Assembly (NCBI GenBank): GCA_910584055.1
Contig: CAJTZS010000038.1
Coordinates: 1-41,921 of the forward strand
Source of the DNA: an uncultured Muribaculaceae bacterium
GTDB lineage: Bacteria > Bacteroidota > Bacteroidia > Bacteroidales > Muribaculaceae
Direction: 5' to 3'
DNA length: 41,921 nt
Below, in pieces: positions 32,004-41,100 of the stretch. Made by a program: the position numbers and the translations under genes. The notes under the pieces were generated by a model. The model was given only the letters and a program-made list of their open reading frames with translations. It had not been told where the DNA came from and ran no database searches. The stretch's first letter is position 1; each line of letters begins with the position of its first letter.

Positions 32004-32759
32004 TCAGGGATTGAGCAGACCGAGAAGTTCATCGGCAAGTTCGGGCAGGCGCGTGCCTTTAAGCAGCAGTTTGTCGGGAGGTATGACGGTCGAGCGGAAC
32101 ACGGCACGTTCCAGTGTCTTTGAGCCTTCGCGTCTGAACTTCTTTGTATCGGGGATTTTCGTGCGCATGGTTTTCAGCCCGCAATCCTCGAAAACCGCCT
32201 CATACTGGTCGTAGAGATCTGTTTTCTCCCGCCCGTCAACGAGGTTCCAGAGCATACGCATCTGTTTGACCTGCGAGCGGCCGGTGGTAAGCCACTCCTG
32301 TATCTTCATGGCGAAGGCGAGCGAGCTTTCAAGTATCACCTTGTCGGCGGCGACAGGAACAATCACGGCATCCATGCAGTTGATGATGTTCACCACCCCA
32401 CGGTTGTTGACCGTGCCGGGCAGGTCGAAGAACACGATGTCAATCTCGTTGCCACTCTCGATGATATGCCGTACTTTCTGCATGGCTTCCTCCGGCGGTG
32501 CCGAAAGCAGCGGGTAAGGGGCCAGCTTTGTCAGGCGCATATTGTCGGAGAACATTTTTTTGAACACGGGGCTGCACTCGATGAGGTCTTTGTCGCGTTC
32601 ACGCATATCCTCTATGCTGTACTGCGGATAGTCGCAGTCAACGACAAGGACTTTCAGCCCCCTCACATAGTATAGGTAACTCGCCGTCAAGACGGTCAGA
32701 GTTGTTTTGCCGGCCCCACCTTTCTGGGTGGAGAAGGCGACAAATTTGGGATCTGTCAT
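32004..32759 (-). CDS. traA: ParA-family ATPase TraA
   Basis: This 251-residue ParA/MinD-type ATPase has a deviant Walker A KGGAGKTT (13-20), switch I around VDCDYPQYS (about 41-49), and Walker B IDIVFFDLPG (about 106-115). It is the first gene of the tra operon, followed at 5-bp spacing by the DUF3408 proteins. It may position the element or its relaxosome; the exact role of TraA in CTnDOT-type transfer is not settled. Confidence 0.9.
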   Translation of the reverse strand: MTDPKFVAFSTQKGGAGKTTLTVLTASYLYYVRGLKVLVVDCDYPQYSIEDMRERDKDLIECSPVFKKMFSDNMRLTKLAPYPLLSAPPEEAMQKVRHIIESGNEIDIVFFDLPGTVNNRGVVNIINCMDAVIVPVAADKVILESSLAFAMKIQEWLTTGRSQVKQMRMLWNLVDGREKTDLYDQYEAVFEDCGLKTMRTKIPDTKKFRREGSKTLERAVFRSTVIPPDKLLLKGTRLPELADELLGLLNP

Positions 32760-32915
32760 TGGATTTAATTTGATAAATGAAGTTGCGGTAATTGCACAGC
32801 AGTGGCCGTCAGCGTCAATCCGACACGTTGCAGACCGGTCTTGTCCGTACTTTGTGTGAGGACAGGCAGCGGCATTGGCTATGCTTGTTGGGGTTGGGGT
32901 ACGGCTATCTCCGTC

Positions 32916-32956
32916 GCCGATGGGCGACCTTCCTCCGCCGTCGGGAGGGCATCGGC
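32916..32956. promoter_or_regulatory. Nested hairpin in the tra operon leader
   Basis: GCCGATG (32916-32922) pairs with CATCGGC (32950-32956), enclosing CCTCC/GGAGG. It lies about 160 bp upstream of traA in the expected leader on the minus strand. It could be an attenuator or a regulator site. Confidence 0.45.
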
Positions 32957-33159
32957 TAAATTAACCGGAATTTTGTAGTCGTGTCAGTCATTTTCTTTTT
33001 TAATTTTTGGATGTAAATTTAGCGGTGCATCTACCAATAGCGGGGTTCTCGTTTCGGGATGGCTGCCTCCGTTTGCGCGCTGGTGGTTGCCGGGTTCCTT
33101 AGCCTTGAAGCTATTGACTATTGATAAATATGTTTGTCATTCATAAAATCTTCTAATCC

Positions 33160-33400
33160 ATTTTTCTTCCTTATAATAAGGAAATCTGAATATCATTCGT
33201 TAAGCAGTTCCTATATATAATAAATCCTTTGAACTGTAAGGAAGGATATTGTATTACCTTATATAAAGACTTTCCATAGAAAGGAAAATTTTATTTATGA
33301 CAGACTGATAATCTTTACTGCGGTTCAATGGATAGTTCCGTTATATAATAGGTAAATTGAACTCCTTGAAGACAGGTCTGATTGCCAATCTCTATACAAA
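33160..33400. repeat. AT-rich cluster of TTCCTT/AAGGAA palindromes
   Basis: A perfect 17-bp palindrome TTCCTTATAATAAGGAA (33167-33183) begins a series of inverted TTCC/GGAA pairs: TCCTT/AAGGA near 33225-33245, and TTTCC/GGAAA near 33271-33288. AT-rich flanks with ATATAATA repeats separate them. The cluster suggests multiple binding sites for one dimeric protein. Confidence 0.5.
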
Positions 33401-33801
33401 GAAACAAAATAAAATCCATTTTGTCAAGCCCTTAAAATTGTCAATCCATTAGCTCATAGCGGTCAAGGTACCGGTTTTCCTCACTTTTCCCCGGATTTCC
33501 CGAAAACGGGGCTGAATTTTTAACATTTCGCCATGCGATTTTTTTTGCGCGCCGACCCGCAGGACACTCCAGCGGTGTCTTCACCGCAATCTCACAGGCA
33601 TAAAGCATCAAAATTTTTCCTCTCGCCGTTAGGATTTACGCCGGATTTTTTGTAACTTTATGGAAGCATCGACGGGTGTAGCCACCCTCCGCAGGCATGG
33701 AACACCGCTTTTTCACCGCCCAATGGTATGACCGGCACCACAGGCACCGAAAATACGGATTTCATATTATGAAGGATGTCCACATAGACATAGCAAGGTG
33801 T

Positions 33802-33820
33802 CCGAATAGTAACTATTCGG
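33802..33820. other. 19-bp perfect palindrome, candidate oriT element
   Basis: CCGAATAGT, A, ACTATTCGG is a perfect inverted repeat 132 bp upstream of mobA. Inverted repeats just before mob accessory and relaxase genes are common relaxosome binding sites. No nick sequence was recognised. Confidence 0.5.
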
Positions 33821-33952
33821 GTTTCGGGTAACTCCGGTTCCCACGAAACGACCTTGCAATGCAGGATATTCTCCAAAGTCGAATATCCCATGACTTGACC
33901 TGCGGTTTACCGGTTCCCCTGCGGTGCTACTCACCACAAATCCATATATAAT

Positions 33953-34375
33953 ATGACTGAAAATCCAAAAACCGGGCGACCTTTGTCGCCAAACCGATGC
34001 ACCCATTGCGTAATGGTACGCTTCGACGACCTCGAATGGGACAGCCTGATCCGCATGATGGAGAAGGCGGATGAATCCGTAAAGGCCACTTTCATCAAAC
34101 AGCTCATCTTCGGAAAGCCTTTCAAGGTGCTTGCCTCCGATAAAAATCTTGCCGTCTATTGTTCCAAACTCTCGGAGTTTTTCGCCCAGTACCGCACAAT
34201 CGGGGTAAATTACGACCTCGTTGTGAAGGAGCTTCGCGCCAATTTCACCGAGAAAAAAGCGATGACACATCTCTACAAGCTGGAGAAAGCCACCATAGAA
34301 CTGGCAAAAATCACAGCCGATGTCAAGGCATTATCCATGCAGTTTGATGAACAATGGTTGCTAAAATCTCGATAG
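33953..34375 (+). CDS. mobA: Mobilization accessory protein MobA
   Basis: This 140-residue protein has a ribbon-helix-helix-like N terminus (CTHCVMVRFDDLEWDSLIRM at about 17-36) and helical C-terminal half (KAMTHLYKLEKATIELAKIT). It matches the small relaxosome protein named MobA in Bacteroides conjugative transposons, which recruits the relaxase to oriT. It overlaps the relaxase gene by 22 bp. The ATG follows an AT-rich tract (ATATATAAT). Confidence 0.85.
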   Translation: MTENPKTGRPLSPNRCTHCVMVRFDDLEWDSLIRMMEKADESVKATFIKQLIFGKPFKVLASDKNLAVYCSKLSEFFAQYRTIGVNYDLVVKELRANFTEKKAMTHLYKLEKATIELAKITADVKALSMQFDEQWLLKSR

Positions 34376-35691
34376 GCTCATCGCTCTACGGGGCGTTGTC
34401 ATACAACGGCGAGAAGATGAACCGGGAGGAAGGACGTGTGCTTGGAGCGAACAAAATCATTCTTCCGGCAGACGGTCAGATTGACATAGCCCGTATGGTG
34501 GAGAACTTCAACCTGTTCATGCCTAAAATGGGCAGGACAAAGAAACCTGTTCTCCATATCTCCCTCAATCCGCACCCCGATGACAGACTGACGGAGCAGC
34601 AGTATGAAATCCTCGCCCGCGAGTATCTGGACAAACTCGGCTTCGGTGAGCAGCCCTTCATCATCTATAAGCACATGGACATAGACCGCCACCATATCCA
34701 TATAGTGACAGTCAATGTCAACGAACAAGGCAAGAGGCTCAATCAGGATTTCCTGTATCGCCGTAGCAAGAAGATCACCACCGAGCTGGAGGAAAAATAC
34801 AATCTCCATAAGGCGCAGCGAGAAAAAATCTCGCCGGACACTCCGATTAGAAAACTTGACCCGTCGGGCGACATCAAGCGTCAGGTTGCCAACACCGTTA
34901 AAATGGTGGGTATGCGCTACAAGTTCCAGACCATCGGAGAGTATAACGCCATTCTCTCATTATATAATGTGAGGTGTGAGCAGACCGACGGCAGGGTCAA
35001 CGGGCGCGAGTATCACGGGCTGGTGTATTTCGCCACCGATGACAGCGGCAAGACAATCGCAACGCCGTTCAAGGCTTCGCGCCTCGGCAAGTTCGCAAGT
35101 CGCGCCGCCATTGACGGACGGTTTGAGCGGGCTAAGGATAAGATTGATATTGCGCCCACCAAACGCAAAGTCACCGATGTGCTTACCATCGCCGCCGACA
35201 AATCAGACTTCATAGCCAAGTTGAAAGAGCGTAACATTGATGTTGTTCTACGCTACACCGATGAAGGGCGCATATATGGTGTTACATTCATTGACCACGA
35301 GAGCATGACGGTATTGAACGGCTCCCGTTTGGGCAAGGAGTTCTCGGCAAACGCCATCAACGAGCGGTTCAACAATCCGGCAAACGAGCCTGTCAATACT
35401 CCCGATGTTGCGATACCTATTGTTGCGCCACCGATAGAACCGACATCCGAAGATCCCCATTCCGATACTACCCAAGAGCAGGATAATAATCAACCGTCAG
35501 GCAGTCAGCAACAATCCACAAGCACGCAGCACACCACCGTTACCCAATCTCCCACCGATTACGGTGACTCTGATTTTGCCTTACCGGGCCTTGACCTGTT
35601 CCAGCAGGGGCAGTCGTTCAATCCCGAAGAAGAAGAATTCCGCCGCCGTATGCAGCGGAAGAAAAAGAAAGGGCGTCGCCCAAAATTCTAA
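34354..35691 (+). CDS. mobB: Relaxase MobB
   Basis: This 445-residue relaxase of the Bacteroides MobB type has its metal-binding segment at KHMDIDRHHIHIVTVNV, with H113-H114-I-H116. The catalytic tyrosine is probably Y12 or Y17 in SSLYGALSYNGEKM. The C-terminal region has two related blocks (GREYHGLVYFATDDSG... FKASRLGKF at about 215-252 and GRIYGVTFIDHESM... GSRLGKEF at about 306-332), then a low-complexity Ser/Thr/Gln/Pro linker and a basic end. It nicks the ICE oriT and leads the strand. Confidence 0.9.
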   Translation: MVAKISIGSSLYGALSYNGEKMNREEGRVLGANKIILPADGQIDIARMVENFNLFMPKMGRTKKPVLHISLNPHPDDRLTEQQYEILAREYLDKLGFGEQPFIIYKHMDIDRHHIHIVTVNVNEQGKRLNQDFLYRRSKKITTELEEKYNLHKAQREKISPDTPIRKLDPSGDIKRQVANTVKMVGMRYKFQTIGEYNAILSLYNVRCEQTDGRVNGREYHGLVYFATDDSGKTIATPFKASRLGKFASRAAIDGRFERAKDKIDIAPTKRKVTDVLTIAADKSDFIAKLKERNIDVVLRYTDEGRIYGVTFIDHESMTVLNGSRLGKEFSANAINERFNNPANEPVNTPDVAIPIVAPPIEPTSEDPHSDTTQEQDNNQPSGSQQQSTSTQHTTVTQSPTDYGDSDFALPGLDLFQQGQSFNPEEEEFRRRMQRKKKKGRRPKF

Positions 35692-35709
35692 CAATTAAAA
35701 TTTACAATT

Positions 35710-37710
35710 ATGAGCCAACAAGAGGATGACCTCCGGGCGTTGGCAAAGATCATGGACTTCCTGCGGGCGGTCAGTATCGTGCTGGTCGTAGCCAACCTAT
35801 ACTGGTTCACCCGTGTGGAAGCCACCGACAGCGGCTGGTTTATCTCCACCGTTGATAAGATCTGTGCCAACTTCAACCGCACCTGCGGACTTTTCAACAA
35901 TACTTTCAACTCAAAACTTTTCGCTTTGCTCCTTCTTGGGCTGTCATGCTTCGGAACAAAGGGAGTGAAGAACGAGAAGATAACATGGCGGCACATAGGC
36001 ATAGCCCTCGGTGCAGGTATAATCCTGTTCCTGTTGAACTGGTGGCTGTTGCCACTCGGTTGCCCTTATCTCTACATCGGCACCACCGGCACCGGTTACA
36101 TCTGCCTTCTCATGGGCGGAATATGGGCAGGGCGTATGCTGAAGAACAACATGATGGATGACCGCTTTAACGATGAAAACGAGAGCTTCATGCAGGAAAC
36201 AAAACTTATGGATAATCAATACTCCATAAACCTGCCGACCAAATTCTACTATCAGAAGAAATGGCACAAGGGCTGGATTAACATCGTAAACCCGTTCAGA
36301 GCCACCATCGTGTTAGGCACACCCGGTTCGGGCAAGTCGTATGCCGTCATCAATTCTTTCATCAAGCAGATGATAGAGAAAGGTTACAGCGGCTATATCT
36401 ACGACTTCAAAAGCCCCGATTTGAGCGTGATTGCCTACAACCATCTTCTCAATCACAAGGAGGGATACGGCAAGGTCAAACCGAAATTCTACATGATAAA
36501 TTTCGATGATCCGGAACGAAGCCACCGCTGTAACCCCATACACCCGGACTTTATGACCGATATTGCAGACGCTTACGAGAGTGCATACACTATAATGCTC
36601 AATCTCAACAAGTCTTGGGTGAGCAAGCAGGGCGATTTCTTTGTGGAGTCACCGATTGTTTTGTTTGCCGCTATAATCTGGTTTTTGAGGATTTATCGGA
36701 AAGGAAAGTATTGCACATTCCCTCATGCTATTGAACTTTTGAATAGGAGATACGAGGATTTATTCCCCATTCTCACCAGTTATCCGGAGCTGGAAAACTA
36801 CCTCTCTCCGTTCATGGACGCATGGCAAGGTGGAGCGCAGGAGCAGCTTCAAGGACAGATAGCGTCGGCAAAAATCCCGCTGTCACGCATGATTTCCCCG
36901 CAACTCTACTGGGTTATGACGGGCGATGATTTCACGCTTGACATCAATGACCCACAAAAACCTAAGATATTATGTGTCGGCAACAATCCCGACCGTCAGA
37001 ACATCTACGGGGCGGCATTGGGGCTGTATAATTCCCGCATCGTGAAAATCATAAACAAAAAAGGTATGCTGAAAAGCGGTGTTCTGATTGATGAACTCCC
37101 CACGATATATTTCAAGGGCCTCGACCAGCTTATAGCCACTGCCCGAAGCAACAAGGTTGCCGTGTGCCTCGGCTTTCAGGACTTCTCGCAGCTCAAGCGA
37201 GATTACGGTGACAAGGAGGCTGCGGTCGTGATGAACACCGTCGGAAACATATTCTCCGGGCAGGTCGTTGGCGAAACCGCCAAGACCCTATCGGAGCGGT
37301 TCGGCAAGGTTCTCCAAAAGCGTCAGTCAATCTCTATCAACCGACAGGATGTGAGCCACTCTTTCAACACGCAGATGGACAGTCTTATACCGCCGAGCAA
37401 AATATCCACGCTGACGCAGGGTATGTTCGTGGGAGCGGTATGCGACAACATAGACGAGCGCATAGACCAGAAGATTTTTCATGCCGAGATAGTCATAGAC
37501 AGCGCAAAGGTCAAGGCTGAAACCGACCGCTATAAGCCTATCCCCATACTCACCGACTTCCACGACGACACTCCCGACAAGGAGCACATGAAGGCGGTCA
37601 TACAACGCAACTACGAACAGGTAAAAGCCGATGTGATCCAAATAATATCCGACGAGAAACAACGGATTTTATCCACACCGGAACTTAGCCACCTGTTCCC
37701 GCAACAGTAA
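35710..37710 (+). CDS. mobC: Type IV coupling protein MobC (VirD4/TraG-like)
   Basis: This 666-residue protein has the YWFCY-type N-terminal region (NLYWFTRVEA) with about three membrane helices to residue 140, then the coupling ATPase: Walker A GTPGSGKS (203-210), Walker B VLIDELPT (458-465), and FQDFSQLKRDYG downstream. It delivers the relaxase-DNA complex to the channel. The start follows mobB by 18 bp. Confidence 0.93.
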   Translation: MSQQEDDLRALAKIMDFLRAVSIVLVVANLYWFTRVEATDSGWFISTVDKICANFNRTCGLFNNTFNSKLFALLLLGLSCFGTKGVKNEKITWRHIGIALGAGIILFLLNWWLLPLGCPYLYIGTTGTGYICLLMGGIWAGRMLKNNMMDDRFNDENESFMQETKLMDNQYSINLPTKFYYQKKWHKGWINIVNPFRATIVLGTPGSGKSYAVINSFIKQMIEKGYSGYIYDFKSPDLSVIAYNHLLNHKEGYGKVKPKFYMINFDDPERSHRCNPIHPDFMTDIADAYESAYTIMLNLNKSWVSKQGDFFVESPIVLFAAIIWFLRIYRKGKYCTFPHAIELLNRRYEDLFPILTSYPELENYLSPFMDAWQGGAQEQLQGQIASAKIPLSRMISPQLYWVMTGDDFTLDINDPQKPKILCVGNNPDRQNIYGAALGLYNSRIVKIINKKGMLKSGVLIDELPTIYFKGLDQLIATARSNKVAVCLGFQDFSQLKRDYGDKEAAVVMNTVGNIFSGQVVGETAKTLSERFGKVLQKRQSISINRQDVSHSFNTQMDSLIPPSKISTLTQGMFVGAVCDNIDERIDQKIFHAEIVIDSAKVKAETDRYKPIPILTDFHDDTPDKEHMKAVIQRNYEQVKADVIQIISDEKQRILSTPELSHLFPQQ

Positions 37711-37745
37711 AATTCAAAAATAATCACCACAAAATCCACAATCCA

Positions 37746-38198
37746 ATGTTACAATTCACCGGAGGTTATTACGACCTCGACTATTACCGCCTGTATCTCC
37801 TAAGATACTTATCAGAAAACAATTTCGACATCGCCACCGACCACCCGCAGATTGTCGCCAACTCCGACCGCGCACTTGACACTTACGAGGAAGCACGGCG
37901 CAGCGGCGCAAGTGTGCCGGAGGCGGAGGAACTGGCTCTTGTAGTGCTGTTCACCAACATCGGCGAGTCGGAGTTCGACATCGTGGCCGATATTCTACTT
38001 GAATATTTCGGCGACACCCTCAACATGGACTATGAGCCTGCCGCCCACTACTGGGCGCGCTGGATCTTGGACAACGTGCCACACCTCTTTGACGGCTTCG
38101 ACCGCACGCAGGTGGGCATCGACCGGGAGGAACTTGATGAGAAGCGCGACATACTGATTGGCCGTATCACCCAATTCTGCGAGGACAATGGCTTATAA
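37746..38198 (+). CDS. DUF1896-family protein
   Basis: This 150-residue acidic protein of the DUF1896 family, found with ICE helicase/methylase genes in Bacteroidales, has characteristic segments YYRLYLLRYLSENNFD, AEELALVVLFTNIGESEFDI and an acidic C terminus. Function is unknown. The following methylase/helicase gene begins inside its last 11 bp, implying translational coupling. Confidence 0.82.
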   Translation: MLQFTGGYYDLDYYRLYLLRYLSENNFDIATDHPQIVANSDRALDTYEEARRSGASVPEAEELALVVLFTNIGESEFDIVADILLEYFGDTLNMDYEPAAHYWARWILDNVPHLFDGFDRTQVGIDREELDEKRDILIGRITQFCEDNGL

Positions 38199-41100
38199 CC
38201 GTATGCAGAAAATGCGTGACAACATCGAGGCGATACGCACCGCTTTCGCCCTGAATGTTGAGCGCAGACCGCCAAATGACGCGGAATGGGATATACTGTC
38301 AAAGTATGCCGGGTTCGGCGGACTGAAATGTATCCTTCTGGACGCAAACGAGCTTGCCGACGTTGCCAAGTGGACAAAATCCGACCGTGAGCTGTTCGCA
38401 CCGACCGTTGAACTGCGCAGGATAATACATGACTACTCAAAAGACGACCGGGAGTTTAAGCGCTACATGGACTCCTTGCAGGCATCGGTCTTGACTGCCT
38501 ACTACACGCCCAAGCACGTTGTGGAGGCCATATCCCAGACTTTGCAGCAATCGGGCGTTGAGCCGCAACGCTTCCTCGACCCAAGTGCCGGGAGCGGTGC
38601 TTTCGTGGACGCTTTCACGTGGGTAAATCCTCATGGCGAGCGCATTGCGTTTGAGAAGGACGCTCTTACCGGTCTTATCCTCTCAAAACTATATCCCCAG
38701 ACCGACGTGCATATTGAGGGTTTTGAGAAGATTGGCACCGACTATCAGGATTATTTTGATGTCGCCGCGTCAAATATACCATTCGGTGACATATCGGTTG
38801 CTGACCCGGAATATGCCACGAGCGGTAATATCGCCTACAAAAAATCGGTGTCGGCGATACACAATTACTTCTTCCTCAAAGGTCTTGACTCCGTGCGTGA
38901 GGGCGGCATTGTCGCCTTCATAACCTCGCAGGGCGTGATGAACGGCAAAAGCCCGTTTGTCAGAATGGAGCTGATGAAGCGTGCCGACCTCGTCACGGCT
39001 TTGCGTCTGCCCAACAACACGTTCACCGACTCGGCGAACACCGAGGTTGGCAGCGACCTTATCATATTGCAGAAACGGTCAAGAAAAACCGGGTTCACTC
39101 CCGATGAGGAACTGTTCATGCAGTCCACCGCAGCACAGGGCAGCGGCATACCCAACAACCGCTATTTCATAGAAAATCCGGGGCACATCATCTGCACCGG
39201 GGTAAAGGAGGACACCGATCCATACGGAAAGCCGGCATTGGTATATACCCATGACGGCGGTATTGTCGCTATCGGCGAGGATATGCGCAGGGTTCTCTAT
39301 GCAGAGTTCGGGCGACACCTAAATATTGACCTGTATAACGGCAAGCCAAAGAAGGCACACTCCGTATCCGCACCTATATATAATAAGGTGTCGCCGAAAG
39401 AAAAGGCACAGCCCGACATTGAGGATGTGGAAGCGGTGGAGGTCAAGCCTACGGAAATTAAGCCGGAAAATGTCAATCCAAAGCCAATCAACAATATCAA
39501 TACGAGAGCCGATGAAATTGAAACATCGGGCAATGTCGTGCAGGCGCAAGACAATCACGACGGCTACGACCCGAAACTGATGATGTATAATCTTTTCGGT
39601 GAGTTGGTGGAGATACCCGGTGCAAAGAAACGCCGCAATAAGCGTCAGGGATTGCCGAAGGAGCAAAAGCAGCAGCCAAAGGCACAACCGAAACCTGTTG
39701 AGGTTAAGAAAGTCGATGAGGTGGCAACGGATGAAACGCCAAAGACAGGCTTCCGACCTCTCACCGAAGAAGAATTGAAATTTTATGGCTCACTCAACTG
39801 GGATGACAATCCACCCATCAACGGGTTCTACACAACCATGATGGAGATTGCCCACCGTCAGCTTATGGAACAGGAGGCGGAACGCCAGCGGTTGGAGGCG
39901 GCAAATAATCCCGACAAAGCCGTTATCCCGGACACTCCATATATTGAAATGACCGAAGGCGATTTCATTCCCGGTGTTCCCACGGGAGTGAGGAAACGCA
40001 CCATCATTCCTATTGACAATGTAGCCGCCTCTCAAAAGAAAGAGCCGGATATGTCGCCCCGCCCGTTCTCGGAGGATATTCAGTTTTTCCACAAAGACGG
40101 TTCTATGGTATGCGACACCGGGCAGGTTGGCTTTCTCTCGCAGGTCAGCCGCATGGGTGCCACCTTCACGCCGCTCCAGCTCAAACCGGAGCAGGCGAAA
40201 CGTGCCATGCTCTATATAACCCTGTCGGAAACGTATCAGCAACTATATCATTACGAGGCTGAAACGCACGAGCCGAGCGAACACCTGCGCGAGCATCTCA
40301 ATCAATACTACGATGAATTTGTGCAGAAGTACGGACATCTCAACGAGCGCGAGAACGTGAAACTAATAAAGATGGACTCCAACGGCTGTGACGCTCTCGC
40401 ACTTGAACGTGGCGACAACGGGCTATTTGTCAAGGCTGACATCTTTGACCGCCCGGTTGCCTTTGCCGTTGACGAGGTTACATCCGTCGGCACGCCTATG
40501 GAGGCTCTATCGGCATCACTAAACAAGTTCGGCAAGGTTGATTTCCCCTATATGTGTTCCCTCGTGGGCATCGATCGGGAGCAGATTATTGAGAGCCTCG
40601 ACGGGCGCATATTCTATAACCCCCTTGTTGGCGAGTACGAGATCTCCGACCGCTTCATTGCCGGAAACGTGGTGACAAAGGCTGAACTTATTGAAAACTG
40701 GATTACCGACACGGGCGACACCGACCCGCGAGTGGCGGCATCGCTCAAAGCCCTCAAAGACGCTTTCCCCGAAAGGATACGGTTCGAGGAACTGGACTTC
40801 AACTTCGGCGAGCGTTGGATACCCGCCGGCATCTATGCCGAATATATGTCGTATCTCTATGACACCGATGTAAAGATTGCCTATTCCTCGGCTATGGATA
40901 CTTTCTCGGTGACAAACACCGATGACACCGCCAAAATATCCCACGAATACTGCGTTAAGGGTCAGTTCAAGCATTACAACGGTATGTCGCTGTTGCGCCA
41001 TGCCCTGCACAACACAACGCCTGACATCAGGAAATCAATCGGCAAGGACGCGGACGGCAAGGAGATACTTGTTCCCGACCCGGAGGCGATAATGCTTGCC

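Larger units (their letters stand above)
32760..33952. other. Divergent control region between traA and mobA
   Basis: 1.19 kb without a convincing gene separates the leftward tra and rightward mob operons. It holds the leader hairpin (32916-32956), an AT-rich palindrome cluster (33160-33400), a GC-rich part (33540-33720) with GGGTG/CACCC (33674-33687), and a 19-bp palindrome (33802-33820). TAACTTTA at 33651-33658 is a one-mismatch -7 box facing mobA. This is the place where the ICE origin of transfer is expected. Confidence 0.6.

Noticed and set aside
33658..34270. Minus-strand frames opposite mobA
   Set aside because: They run through the control region and antisense to mobA, with no family resemblance or start signals.
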